The translations under genes were made by a program, and so were the position numbers. A model generated the notes under the pieces. That model was not told the DNA's origin. It searched no databases and worked only from the letters and a program-made list of their open reading frames with translations. DNA of 64,000 bases from Clostridium estertheticum (lineage in GTDB: Bacteria; Bacillota; Clostridia; Clostridiales; Clostridiaceae), in NCBI RefSeq assembly GCF_011065935.2, contig NZ_JAAMNH020000001.1, positions 579,001-643,000 of the forward strand, in the 5' to 3' direction. Below, in pieces: positions 52,098 to 61,430 of the stretch; the stretch's first letter is position 1; every line of letters starts with the position of its first letter.

Positions 52098-53096
52098 ATG
52101 AAAAAACTAATTAACAACCCAGAATTTGTTGTTGAGGAGATGATAGAAGGTATAGTAATGGCACATCCAGATTATGTTAGAAAACTTGAAAATGAAGATG
52201 TACTTGTTAGAAAAAATTCTCCTATATCTGGGAAAGTTGCATTAGTTAGTGGGGGCGGAAGTGGGCATGAGCCAGCACATGGAGGATATGTAGGAATGGG
52301 AATGTTAGATGCAGCAGTGTGTGGTGCGGTATTTACATCACCAACTCCAGATCCAATATATGAAGCTGTAAAAGCAGTTCATGGAGGACTTGGAGTTCTT
52401 TTAGTAGTTAAAAACTATACAGGAGATATAATGAATTTTGAAATGGCCAGTGAAATGGCTGAGATGGATGGAATAAAAATTGAAAGCGTTGTTGTTAATG
52501 ACGATGTTGCAGTTGAAAATAGTCTTTTTACAGCTGGAAGAAGAGGAATAGCTGGAACTGTATTTGTACATAAAATAGCTGGGGCAAAAGCAGAAACAGG
52601 AGCAAGCCTTGCGGAAGTTAAGGCTGTAGCTGAAAAGGTAATAGCGAATGTACGAAGTATGGGGATGGCATTAACACCCTGCATAGTTCCTGCAGCAGGG
52701 AAGCCTAATTTTAGTTTAGCTGAAGATGAAGTTGAAATTGGCATGGGTATACATGGAGAACCGGGTACTCATAGAGAAACCCTAAGTCCTGTTGATGAAA
52801 TAGTAGGCCACATTGTAGGAAAAATATTAACTGATATGCAACTCCAGCCAGGTGCTGAAGTTGCAGTTATGATTAATGGACTATCATCTACGCCATTAAT
52901 GGAGCTTTATATTGTTAATAGAGAAGTTCATAAAATGTTAGAAGAAAGGGGAGTAACGGTTTATAGAACTTTTGTTGGAGAATTTATGACCTCCCTTGAA
53001 ATGGCGGGATTTTCTGTTACATTATTAAAACTTGATGATGAGTTAAAGGTTCTATTAGATGCACCTGCAGATACTCCAGCATTAAAAGTGCTATAG
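52098..53096 (+). CDS. dhaK: Dihydroxyacetone kinase subunit DhaK
   Basis: 332-aa substrate-binding subunit of PTS-dependent dihydroxyacetone kinase. GGGSGHEPAHGGYVG near residues 50-64 and the hemiaminal-forming His in GMGIHGEPG mark the active site. It works with DhaL and DhaM, which follow. ATGGAGG precedes the ATG. The operon lets the cell phosphorylate dihydroxyacetone with phosphoenolpyruvate. Confidence 0.95.
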   Translation: MKKLINNPEFVVEEMIEGIVMAHPDYVRKLENEDVLVRKNSPISGKVALVSGGGSGHEPAHGGYVGMGMLDAAVCGAVFTSPTPDPIYEAVKAVHGGLGVLLVVKNYTGDIMNFEMASEMAEMDGIKIESVVVNDDVAVENSLFTAGRRGIAGTVFVHKIAGAKAETGASLAEVKAVAEKVIANVRSMGMALTPCIVPAAGKPNFSLAEDEVEIGMGIHGEPGTHRETLSPVDEIVGHIVGKILTDMQLQPGAEVAVMINGLSSTPLMELYIVNREVHKMLEERGVTVYRTFVGEFMTSLEMAGFSVTLLKLDDELKVLLDAPADTPALKVL

Positions 53097-53158
53097 CATA
53101 ATAAGGCCTCTGATAACTTAAAATATAATACAGTATATATATATAGGGAGGTAATAAA

Positions 53159-53809
53159 ATGGGTATTTCAGGATTACAAGTAATTGTAATATTAAATAAA
53201 ATCGCAGATGTAATTGAAGAAAACAAGAGCTACTTATGTGAGCTAGATGCAGCTATAGGTGATGGAGATCATGGAATTAACATGAATAAGGGATTTATTG
53301 TTGTTAAAGAAAAATTAAGAGGCGATAATGGAAATAACATTGGAGAAATTCTTAAGAGGACCGGAATGGCATTAGTAACAAACGTAGGAGGAGCATCAGG
53401 TCCACTATATGGAACAGCCTTTATGAAAGCTTCTATGGAAGTTAATGGGAGAGAAAATATAGATATTGAGGATTTCATTAGAATATTGGAAGCTGCCTTA
53501 GGTGGAATAAAAATGAGAGGAAAAGCTGAAAGAGGAGAAAAAACGATGATAGATGCTATTGCTCCAGCTATTGATGCTATGAAAGAAGCTCTAAAAGATG
53601 GTTTAATGCCAATAGATATTCTAAAAGCCTCTAAAGATGCAGCAATTAAGGGAGTAGAATATACAAAAACTATAATTGCGACTAAGGGAAGAGCGAGTTA
53701 CCTTGGAGAAAGAAGTATTGGTCATCAAGATGCAGGAGCAACTTCAAGTTACTTAATGTTAAATACTATTTATGAAGAAGTAAAAAGCATAAAGGAAGGA
53801 ATGGTGTAA
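53159..53809 (+). CDS. dhaL: Dihydroxyacetone kinase subunit DhaL
   Basis: 216-aa ADP-binding subunit with the Mg-ADP site LDAAIGDGDHGINM near residues 30-43, and NVGGASGPLYGTAFM. It receives phosphate from DhaM and passes it to dihydroxyacetone on DhaK. GGGAGG precedes the ATG. The dhaM start codon follows after three bases. Confidence 0.95.
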   Translation: MGISGLQVIVILNKIADVIEENKSYLCELDAAIGDGDHGINMNKGFIVVKEKLRGDNGNNIGEILKRTGMALVTNVGGASGPLYGTAFMKASMEVNGRENIDIEDFIRILEAALGGIKMRGKAERGEKTMIDAIAPAIDAMKEALKDGLMPIDILKASKDAAIKGVEYTKTIIATKGRASYLGERSIGHQDAGATSSYLMLNTIYEEVKSIKEGMV

Positions 53810-53812
53810 TAG

Positions 53813-54202
53813 ATGGTAGGAATTGTAATAATTTCTCATAGTAGCAAAGTGGCAGAAGGAGTAAAAGAGTTAGCACTTCAAATGGCTGATAATACACCTA
53901 TTGTAGCAGCGGGTGGGACTAGTGATAATAGGCTCGGAACGGATATAGAAAAAATTATTTTAGCCATAAATCAAGTATATTCAGAAGAGGGTGTAGCAAT
54001 ATTATTTGATCTTGGCAGTGCATATATGAATGCACAAATGGCTATTGAAACTCTTCCAGAGGAAATGCAGAAAAATGTTGTACTTATTGATGCGGCTTTA
54101 GTTGAGGGAGCTATTGTAGTAGCGGTGGAAAGTAGCATTGGTAAAAATTTAAAAGAGATTCAACAAGCGGTTAAAGGTCTATGCCTTCATAAAATGCCAT
54201 AA
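53813..54202 (+). CDS. dhaM: Dihydroxyacetone kinase phosphotransfer subunit DhaM
   Basis: 129-aa EIIA-Man-like domain with the phospho-accepting His9 in IISHSSKVAEG. It contains only the first domain of E. coli DhaM, as in other Firmicutes, and takes phosphate from HPr. It ends the dha operon at a bidirectional terminator. Confidence 0.93.
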   Translation: MVGIVIISHSSKVAEGVKELALQMADNTPIVAAGGTSDNRLGTDIEKIILAINQVYSEEGVAILFDLGSAYMNAQMAIETLPEEMQKNVVLIDAALVEGAIVVAVESSIGKNLKEIQQAVKGLCLHKMP

Positions 54203-54206
54203 AAAT

Positions 54207-54248
54207 AAAAACTGTATTGGGAAATTCCAATACAGTTTTTGTTTTTTA
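54207..54248. terminator. Bidirectional terminator between dhaM and the MaoC gene
   Basis: AAAAACTGTATTGG pairs with CCAATACAGTTTTT, with T and A runs outside. It is nearly the same as the terminator at 39735. Confidence 0.9.
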
Positions 54249-54665
54249 TTATTTAGGAGGCATAACAGTTGCAATACCTTTAAGAACAATAGCTCCATCT
54301 TGATTAGTACAGGTTGTACTCAATTTCATAATGTTTTTTTCGTCGAACTTTTCTATAACTTCAACTTCAGCCTTTATTGTATCTCCAAATCTAACTGGTG
54401 CTGAAAATCTAAGTTCTTGGCCTAGATAAATAGTTCCTGCTCCTGGCATTTTCATACCGAGTACTGCTGATACGAGACCTGCTGTGAGCATCCCATGTGC
54501 GATTCTGCCTTTGAACATTGTTGTTTCAGCTTCTCTTTGATTTATATGAGCAGGATTTAAATCACCTGTTATTCCTGCATAAAGATATACATCTGATTCA
54601 CTTATAGTTTTTTCAAAAGAGTCTTTATCACCTATATTTAATTCTTTCATAGTTAAACCTTTCAT
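54249..54665 (-). CDS. MaoC-type (R)-specific enoyl-CoA hydratase
   Basis: 138-aa hot-dog-fold hydratase with the catalytic Asp35/His40 in GDLNPAH and FKGRIAHGML after it. PhaJ-type enzymes interconvert (R)-3-hydroxyacyl-CoA and trans-2-enoyl-CoA. The ATG at 54665 follows AAGGAGGAG. It is the third gene after the CoA-transferase and permease, which suggests dehydration of an imported (R)-3-hydroxy acid as its CoA thioester. A shared terminator follows. Confidence 0.88.
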   Translation of the reverse strand: MKGLTMKELNIGDKDSFEKTISESDVYLYAGITGDLNPAHINQREAETTMFKGRIAHGMLTAGLVSAVLGMKMPGAGTIYLGQELRFSAPVRFGDTIKAEVEVIEKFDEKNIMKLSTTCTNQDGAIVLKGIATVMPPK

Positions 54666-54698
54666 TAATAACTCCTCCTTAATATTTATTTTTACTCA

Positions 54699-56078
54699 TT
54701 ATACAACTCCAAATGATGCAAATATAATACATACTGCTGTAGCTATAAGTGGGATAACAACTGTACACATTCCTATATCTACGTAGGATTGTTTATGAGT
54801 CATACCTGTTATACCTAGTAGAGTTATTACGGCACCATTATGTGGAAGTGTATCAAGCCCACCGCAAGCTATTGCGGCTATTCTATGGAATACTTGAGGA
54901 CTAAGTCCTAGAGCTTGGGCCTTTGCCATATACGTTTTACCTAATATTCCAAGAGCAATACTCATTCCACCTGAAGCTGAACCCGTAATCCCTGCAAGAA
55001 TACTTGTAGATGCTGCTAGTGAAATAAGAGGTGTTCCTGGTATAGCAAGTATCCCTGCTTGAAGTATAGCGAATCCTGCTAATGTTTTAATAACATTCCC
55101 ATAACCAACTTCTGAGGAGGTATTTGCAATTGCAAGTAGTGAACCTATAGCCCCTTTATTAACCGTATTCGTAACGTTTTCAAGGTTCTTCCAAAATAAA
55201 ATCAAACTAATAATTATAGCAACAACTAACGCTGAAATCAAACTCCATATACCTTGTACACTTGATAGCTTAATTCCACCGAAGTCTTTTAAGAATGTTC
55301 CATCCATAGTGGCAAAAACAAATTGACCTAATATGTAATTAACAACTAGTACTAAAATTATTGGGGTTATAGCCAGTGCAAGTTTAGGCAATTTAGATAA
55401 GTCAACTTCTTTTGTTGATTCCTCCTTATGATCACCATATCCTTCACCTTTGACCATAGCATTTTTTGCTCTTCTTGTAAGCCAAACCATACCACCGCCA
55501 AACATTACTGCTGATCCTATAAGTCCTATAATTGGAGCTGCATATGCATTTGTGCCAAAGAAAGGCATCGGAATAGCATTTTGTATTTGTGGTGTTCCTG
55601 GTAACGCTGTCATAGTGAATGTAAAGGCACCAAGCGCTATAGTACCAGGTAAAAATCTTTTTGGAATATCTGCTTCTCTAAATAATGCTGCTGCAATAGG
55701 ATATACTGCAAATGCAACTACAAATAATGAAACGCCGCCATAAGTTAATATAGCACAAGATAAAACTACTGCCAGGATCGCTTTATCTTTACCTAGCTTA
55801 CTACTAATGGCATAGGCTATAGATTTTGCAGCTCCTGAATCATCCATTATTTTACCGAATATTGCTCCTAGTAAGAATACTGGGAAATATGTCTTAGCAT
55901 ATGATGCAAAGTTAACCATAAAGACTTCTGTATAGTTAGCTAAAACATGGCTCTGACCGCTTTGAAACAAAACCGCCAGTATTGCTAAAACTGGTGCCAA
56001 AATAAGAACTGTAATCCCTCTATAGGCCAAATACATTAAAAGTCCTAAAGAAATAATAATACCAATAAGTCCTAACAT
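54699..56078 (-). CDS. GntP-family permease
   Basis: 459-aa transporter with about 12 helices. GTPQIQNAIPMPFFG and GIMDDSGAAK-like loops (FGKIMDDSGAAKSIAYAI) fit the GntP family of gluconate, D-serine and hydroxy-acid symporters. It lies between a CoA-transferase gene (72 bp upstream) and a MaoC hydratase gene, so import of a hydroxycarboxylate such as 3-hydroxybutyrate is a reasonable inference. GGGAGGAA precedes the ATG on the minus strand. Confidence 0.85.
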   Translation of the reverse strand: MLGLIGIIISLGLLMYLAYRGITVLILAPVLAILAVLFQSGQSHVLANYTEVFMVNFASYAKTYFPVFLLGAIFGKIMDDSGAAKSIAYAISSKLGKDKAILAVVLSCAILTYGGVSLFVVAFAVYPIAAALFREADIPKRFLPGTIALGAFTFTMTALPGTPQIQNAIPMPFFGTNAYAAPIIGLIGSAVMFGGGMVWLTRRAKNAMVKGEGYGDHKEESTKEVDLSKLPKLALAITPIILVLVVNYILGQFVFATMDGTFLKDFGGIKLSSVQGIWSLISALVVAIIISLILFWKNLENVTNTVNKGAIGSLLAIANTSSEVGYGNVIKTLAGFAILQAGILAIPGTPLISLAASTSILAGITGSASGGMSIALGILGKTYMAKAQALGLSPQVFHRIAAIACGGLDTLPHNGAVITLLGITGMTHKQSYVDIGMCTVVIPLIATAVCIIFASFGVV

Positions 56079-56149
56079 GATAGTTCCTCCCTTTAATTTA
56101 AAATATTTTACATTAGTTTACAAAATGTAACAACTATTATGGTTGAAAT

Positions 56150-57697
56150 TTAGAATTTCAATCCCATGAGTTTTTCCTGGAAAATTCTTTCATCCATAAA
56201 AGCTAGATTCTCTGAAATTATTGGTTTGAAATCCATATGAGCTAAAACATCCTTTTCAAGGTCAACTCCTGGAGCAATTTCAGTAAGTACTACGCCTTTA
56301 CTACTAAGTTCAAAAACAGCTCTTTCAGTAATATATAAGACTGGTTGGGTTACATCTATAGCATAATTACCACTAAAAGTAATTTGCTCAACAGTTTTAA
56401 TGAATTTATTAGCTTTACCTTCTTGTAGTATATTTAATTTTTCGTTTTTTATTTCAACCTTTAAACCACCTGCAGTAAAAGTTCCGCAAAACACAACCTT
56501 TTTAGCGTTTTGAGTTATATTGATAAAGCCGCCACAACCTGCAATTTTAGGTCCGAATTTACTTACGTTAATGTTCCCACTTTCATCGCATTGAGCGAGT
56601 CCCAGGAAGGCTATATCAAGGCCACCTCCGTCATAGAAATCAAATTGACTACTCTGATCTAGTATTATTTCAGGGTTTACCGCAGCACCAAAGCTTAAGC
56701 CACCAGCAGGAATACCTCCTATTGGGCCTGATTCCAAAGTAAGTTTCATCTCACTTCCAATGTCTTCTTCATTTGCTACCATGGATATTCCTTCAGGAAC
56801 TCCTATTCCAAGGTTAGTAATAGCATTAGGAATAAGTTCCATAGCTGCTCTTCTAGCTATTACTTTTCTTTCATCTAGTTTTAAACCTTTAAGATTACTT
56901 ACTGACATTTTTACTTCCCCATTATAAGAAGGATTGTATTGTTCGGCAAAAGTTTGCATATGATTTTCAGGTTTTGAAATTACAATAGCATCTACAAGTA
57001 TTCCTGGAATCTTAACTTTTCTTGGATCAAGTGAACCATTTTCTACAACTTTTTCAACCTGAAGTATTACAATTCCTCCAGAGTTTTTAGCTGCTTGGGC
57101 CATAGACAGAGCATCTAATGTTACGGCTTCTTTTTCCAAAGTAGCATTTCCACTCTCGTCCGCATAAGTAGCTCTAATAAGTGCCACATTTATAGGAAAA
57201 GCTTTATAAAATAAGTATTCCTTATTATCAATTTCAATAACCTTTACCATATCATCTTTTGTGATATCGTTTAACTTACCTCCGTCAATTCTAGGATCTA
57301 CAAAGGTTTTTAAGCCAACGTGAGTAATAGTTCCCGGTTTGCCTGCTGCAATGTCCCTGTAAAGGTGGGAGATTACTCCTTGAGGAAGATTATAAGCCTG
57401 TATTTTATTTTCAATAGCTAGTTTGGCAAGTTTAGGAGCAAGTCCCCAGTGACCGCCTATTACTTTTGAAACTAAACCTTCTTCGCCAAAATGATTTAAA
57501 CCTTTTTCCTTTGAGTCTCCTTGTCCTGCTGCATATACTAAATTTAGACTGTTTGGTATTCCTTTTTTAAGAAAGCACTCATTAATTTTTAAGGTTAATT
57601 CTTCAGGGTGACCGCAACCGATAAAGCCTCCCACTGCAACGGTGTCTCCATTTTTAATTAAAGCAATGGCATCGTCACTAGACATAATTTTTGTCAT
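56150..57697 (-). CDS. Acyl-CoA:acetate CoA-transferase, single-chain (YdiF/Pct type)
   Basis: 515-aa family I CoA-transferase with fused alpha and beta halves. GGFIGCGHPEELT at the start and the catalytic-Glu region LESGPIGGIPAGG (~325) fit the propionate/short-acid Pct group. The ATG at 57697 follows ACAGGAGGT; longer readings add a non-conserved leader. It would charge the acid imported by the adjacent permease. A good sigma-54 promoter lies 49 bp upstream, and the activator gene sits directly behind it. Confidence 0.9.
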   Translation of the reverse strand: MTKIMSSDDAIALIKNGDTVAVGGFIGCGHPEELTLKINECFLKKGIPNSLNLVYAAGQGDSKEKGLNHFGEEGLVSKVIGGHWGLAPKLAKLAIENKIQAYNLPQGVISHLYRDIAAGKPGTITHVGLKTFVDPRIDGGKLNDITKDDMVKVIEIDNKEYLFYKAFPINVALIRATYADESGNATLEKEAVTLDALSMAQAAKNSGGIVILQVEKVVENGSLDPRKVKIPGILVDAIVISKPENHMQTFAEQYNPSYNGEVKMSVSNLKGLKLDERKVIARRAAMELIPNAITNLGIGVPEGISMVANEEDIGSEMKLTLESGPIGGIPAGGLSFGAAVNPEIILDQSSQFDFYDGGGLDIAFLGLAQCDESGNINVSKFGPKIAGCGGFINITQNAKKVVFCGTFTAGGLKVEIKNEKLNILQEGKANKFIKTVEQITFSGNYAIDVTQPVLYITERAVFELSSKGVVLTEIAPGVDLEKDVLAHMDFKPIISENLAFMDERIFQEKLMGLKF

Positions 57698-57745
57698 TTT
57701 GTTACCTCCTGTTATTATATTAGTGAAGCTTGTTAATAATATAAT

Positions 57746-57763
57746 TAGCAAATATCATGCCAA
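57746..57763 (-). promoter_or_regulatory. Sigma-54 (-24/-12) promoter of the CoA-transferase operon
   Basis: On the minus strand TTGGCATGATATTTGCT has GG and GC separated by exactly ten bases, as required for sigma-54. The only sigma-54 activator gene in the window is the next one upstream. Confidence 0.8.
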
Positions 57764-57885
57764 CAAAAAAATATAAAAAACAGATTATTTGTGCAATTTT
57801 ACTGTTTTTACATGGGGTCTTGTATATTGAATATATGTATGTGTACGATAAAGAGAACATGTTTTATGTAAACCTTATCATTATG

Positions 57886-57932
57886 TTCGAAAAAACGAAC
57901 TGTATTCTTGTGTTTTAAGAATACAGTTCGTT
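57886..57932 (-). terminator. Terminator of the sigma-54 activator gene
   Basis: Perfect 16-base arms (AACGAACTGTATTCTT) around a seven-base loop; on the minus strand a T6 run follows. Confidence 0.88.
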
Positions 57933-57949
57933 AAAAGGAACGATTACAA

Positions 57950-59308
57950 TCATATTTTATGTTTTTGAATTTTTTCATATAAGCTTGTTCTTCCGATTTC
58001 TAGATTTTTTGCTGTTTTAGTTTTATTTCCATCAGCAGCATTAAGAGCATCTATAATAGCTTGTTTTTCTGTTGCTACCATGGTCTCCTCAAGGCTTTTA
58101 ATAATTTTGATTTCCTTTATTCCTGTAATTTCTTCAGGTAAATCTATAGGGGAAATAAAATTACTGTCTTCTATTATATTAATAGCTCTTTCTAATATAT
58201 TTTCAAGTTCGCGAATATTTCCTTCCCAGGTATAGTTTTTTAGATAATATTCTGATTCTTTAGAAATACCTATTACCTTTTTATTTAAATCCATAGATAT
58301 TTTTTTAATAAGGTGATTCGCAATAAGCATAATATCATCGGCACGCTCACGAAGAGCAGGAATATGAATAGTTACGACATTCAATCTATAATAAAGATCT
58401 TGCCTAAAGGTGCCTTCATGCATAGATTGTTCAAGATTTGTATTTGTTGCAGCTATTATGCGAACATCAATTTTTTTGCTACCTATGGAGCCTATTTTTT
58501 CAACTTCTTTTTCCTGGAGCACTCTTAACAGCTTTACCTGCATATGAAGAGGCATATCCCCAATTTCATCTAAAAATATGGTTCCTCCATCAGCTTGCTC
58601 AAATTTTCCTACTTTACCTTCTTTTTTAGCACCTGTAAAGGCGCCTCCTTCGTAACCAAAAAGCTCAGATTCTAATAAACCAGTAGGAATAGCCGCACAG
58701 TTTACTTTTACAAAAGGCGCATACTGGCGATTACTAGCTAAGTGTATTGAATGGGCAAAGAGCTCTTTGCCAGTGCCACTTTCACCAAGTATAAGCACAT
58801 TGGAATGCGTTTTAGCAGCTTTACGTGAAATAGAGATAGCGGTGGTAATTGAATCGCTTATACCTATGATGTCATCAAAGCAATAACTTGCGGTGTTCAG
58901 CTGATTTAAACGATTTTTATAGGTTTCGAGTTCTTTTTCCATGGTTTTAATTTTATTATAAAGATTGTTCAGCGCTTTAACATTTCTAAATAACACTTTA
59001 CCAATTGCACCAATTATTTCTCCATTTTTAAATATAGGAATCCTACTTGCAATCATGTAGCTTCCTTTTATCTTTTGCAGTTGAGCAGTTTCTTGTTCTC
59101 CTGTTTGTATAACTTTGTGCATTCTTGTATGCTCTATAACATCTGTAATTACTTTTCCTATAGCATCTTCCTGAGTGGTTCCTAAAAAATCACAATATGA
59201 TTTGCTAATCATAGTTATAATTGCATTTTTATCTACAATGAGAAGACCGTCATTATCATTATCTACAAGCGTTTTTAATACTTCCATAGCATCCTTTTGA
59301 AAATCCAT
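57950..59308 (-). CDS. PAS-containing sigma-54-dependent activator
   Basis: 452 residues: PAS sensor (~12-115, DNDGLLIVDKNAIITMIS), AAA+ sigma-54 interaction domain (~150-375; GESGTGKELFAHSIH, GAFTGAKKEG and FLDEIGDMP) and a Fis-type helix-turn-helix at the end (KTKTAKNLEIGRTSLYEKI). It lies between two operons that both have -24/-12 promoters and should activate both in response to a small-molecule or CoA-pathway signal. The target upstream sequences were not identified. Confidence 0.92.
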   Translation of the reverse strand: MDFQKDAMEVLKTLVDNDNDGLLIVDKNAIITMISKSYCDFLGTTQEDAIGKVITDVIEHTRMHKVIQTGEQETAQLQKIKGSYMIASRIPIFKNGEIIGAIGKVLFRNVKALNNLYNKIKTMEKELETYKNRLNQLNTASYCFDDIIGISDSITTAISISRKAAKTHSNVLILGESGTGKELFAHSIHLASNRQYAPFVKVNCAAIPTGLLESELFGYEGGAFTGAKKEGKVGKFEQADGGTIFLDEIGDMPLHMQVKLLRVLQEKEVEKIGSIGSKKIDVRIIAATNTNLEQSMHEGTFRQDLYYRLNVVTIHIPALRERADDIMLIANHLIKKISMDLNKKVIGISKESEYYLKNYTWEGNIRELENILERAINIIEDSNFISPIDLPEEITGIKEIKIIKSLEETMVATEKQAIIDALNAADGNKTKTAKNLEIGRTSLYEKIQKHKI

Positions 59309-59540
59309 TATAAAATCAGCTCCCTCATATGTATTGTGCTTAAAGGTTTACTATAATACTATTATTCTAGTTTATTTAAGGCAATTTGAATAGTGGTAAT
59401 TATATTATTTTTAGAATTGACTGAAAAATTAGGATATTATGTATAAATTCGGTTTTAATAATCTTTATAATAAAAAAAAGCAATATTGCTGTAAAAATAC
59501 ATCAAAACCACGTTAGCTTTTATACCTATAAATGCTTTAA

Positions 59541-59580
59541 AACTTGCTCTAATACTAAATTTTAGCATTAGAGCAAGTTC
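59541..59580 (-). terminator. Terminator of the acd-etfBA operon
   Basis: GAACTTGCTCTAAT and ATTAGAGCAAGTTT pair around CTAAAATTTAG, which can pair too; T-rich sequence follows on the minus strand. Confidence 0.85.
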
Positions 59581-59608
59581 ACCTTAATTAAAACTATTTA
59601 AAATTGAA
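59581..59608 (-). other. Short spacer after etfA
   Basis: A few bases only, between the etfA stop codon and its terminator; no feature of its own. The 250-bp gap from 59309 to 59540, on the other side of the terminator, contains a likely promoter of the activator gene (TATTAT/TATAGT boxes) and nothing else recognised. Confidence 0.4.
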
Positions 59609-60619
59609 TTATTTATCTTCATTTAATGCATTGATTTGAGCTACTATTTCTGGAAGAACTTTTGTATAATCTCCAGCTATTGCAATATCTGCAACTTTCA
59701 TGATAGGTGCTGTTGCATCTTTGTTTATAGCTATTATAAAATCAGATTCTTGCATACCAGCTAAATGCTGAATTGCCCCTGATATACCACAAGCTATATA
59801 TACAGTTGGTCTAACTGTTTTCCCTGTTTGTCCAACTTGAAGTGATTTATCTACCCAACCATTTTCAACTGCTGCTCTAGATCCTCCAACAACTCCGCCA
59901 AGGCTAGATGCTAGAGTTTCGAGTAGTGCGAAGTTTTCTTTAGATCCAACTCCACGACCACCAGATACGATGATGTTAGCTTCTCCGATATCTGCTATAT
60001 CTTTAGCAAGTTTTACAACTTCTAAAGTTTTAGTTCTGATATCAGCTTCTGTTAGGTTTACAGTAACCTTTTCAATAATGCAGGTTCTATTTTTATCTTT
60101 AGCTAATTTTTCAAAAACTCCTGGTCTAATAGTAGCCATTTGTGGCCTATGATCTCCACAAACTATAGTAGCCATTAGGTTTCCTCCAAATGCTGGTCTT
60201 GTCATAAGTAGATTTTTAGTTTCTGTATCTATATCTAAAGAAGTACAATCAGCTGTAAGTCCTGTTGCAAGTCTTGCTGATACTCTTGGTCCTAAATCTC
60301 TTCCTAAATAACTTGCTCCGATAAAAATTATTTCTGGTTTTCGCTCGCTGGCTAGTTCACAAATAACTTTTGCATAGGCATCAGTTGAAAAGTGGCCGAG
60401 TAATGGACTCTCAGCTACTATTACTTTATCAGCGCCATAAGCTACGAGTTCGCGAACCATAGCATCTGTTTTGTCTCCAAGCACTACAGCTGTTAACTCT
60501 TCGCCTAATTTATTAGCTATTTCACGTCCCTTACCTAAAATTTCAAGTGATACCTTTTGAAGTTCTCCGTCTCTTTGCTCAGCAAAGACCCAGACTCCTT
60601 TATAATCTTCTATATTCAT
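59609..60619 (-). CDS. etfA: Electron transfer flavoprotein subunit alpha
   Basis: 336-aa FAD-binding alpha subunit. The C-terminal domain shows GRGVGSKENFALLETLA, GGSRAAVENGW and ACGISGAIQHLAGM. With EtfB and the acyl-CoA dehydrogenase it likely forms a Bcd/EtfAB complex. The same FAD domain, without the N-terminal half, is fused into the enzyme at 15434. GGAGGGATC precedes the ATG on the minus strand; etfB lies 14 bp upstream. Confidence 0.95.
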   Translation of the reverse strand: MNIEDYKGVWVFAEQRDGELQKVSLEILGKGREIANKLGEELTAVVLGDKTDAMVRELVAYGADKVIVAESPLLGHFSTDAYAKVICELASERKPEIIFIGASYLGRDLGPRVSARLATGLTADCTSLDIDTETKNLLMTRPAFGGNLMATIVCGDHRPQMATIRPGVFEKLAKDKNRTCIIEKVTVNLTEADIRTKTLEVVKLAKDIADIGEANIIVSGGRGVGSKENFALLETLASSLGGVVGGSRAAVENGWVDKSLQVGQTGKTVRPTVYIACGISGAIQHLAGMQESDFIIAINKDATAPIMKVADIAIAGDYTKVLPEIVAQINALNEDK

Positions 60620-60633
60620 TGCTTGATCCCTCC

Positions 60634-61416
60634 TTAAATAAAGTGGTTTTCTTTTAATTTTGAAACTACATATTGAGCTGCTTCTTTAGGTGGTAACTTT
60701 ACAAGTTCTCCATTTCCTTTAGGTTCTTTAGTCATAGACTTTTTAACCTTTGTTGGTGAACCGCTTAGACCTAGAAGAGCTTTGTCTGCATCAATATTGT
60801 CTGCATTCCAAACTTTAACTTCTTTATTTTGGTACATATCAAAAATGTTTTTTATGTTCATATATCTTGGCTGATTTAATTCTTTTATAGCTGTTAAAAG
60901 AACTGGAGATTTTACTTCTATGTCTTCATATCCATCTTCCCAAGCTTTTCTAACTTTTAATCCACCCTTAATTACTTCAACTTTTTCAACGTAAGTTATT
61001 TGTGGAAGACCTAAGTGTTCTGCTATTTCTGGACCAACTTGCGCTGTATCTCCATCTATAGCTTGTCTACCTGCAAAAACAATGTCGTAGTCTAATTTTC
61101 TTAAAGTTGCTGCCAGGGCATGAGATGTAGCTAATGTATCTGCTCCTGCAAAGGCTCTGTCAGATACTAATATTGCGGCGTCCGCTCCCATAGCTAGTGC
61201 TTCTCTTAGTGCTTTTTCTGCTTGTGGTGGTCCCATACTTATAACTGTTATATGGGCACCATTGCTATCTTTTAATCTTAATGCTTCTTCTAGTGCATTT
61301 TTATCATCTGGATTTATAATGGATGGAACTCCTTCTCTTATAAGGGTTCCTGTCTTTGGATCTATTTTAACTTCATTTGTATCTGGAACTTGTTTTAAAC
61401 ATACAACTATATTCAT
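60634..61416 (-). CDS. etfB: Electron transfer flavoprotein subunit beta
   Basis: 260-aa beta subunit: MNIVVCLKQVPDTNEVKID start, AGRQAIDGDTAQVGPEIAE near 120 and LLTAIKELNQPRYM. In clostridia EtfB of the butyryl-CoA dehydrogenase complex carries the bifurcating FAD; the sequence here is compatible but does not prove bifurcation. AGGAGGGG precedes the ATG; it lies 14 bp after the dehydrogenase. Confidence 0.95.
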   Translation of the reverse strand: MNIVVCLKQVPDTNEVKIDPKTGTLIREGVPSIINPDDKNALEEALRLKDSNGAHITVISMGPPQAEKALREALAMGADAAILVSDRAFAGADTLATSHALAATLRKLDYDIVFAGRQAIDGDTAQVGPEIAEHLGLPQITYVEKVEVIKGGLKVRKAWEDGYEDIEVKSPVLLTAIKELNQPRYMNIKNIFDMYQNKEVKVWNADNIDADKALLGLSGSPTKVKKSMTKEPKGNGELVKLPPKEAAQYVVSKLKENHFI

Positions 61417-61430
61417 TTCTTAAACCCCTC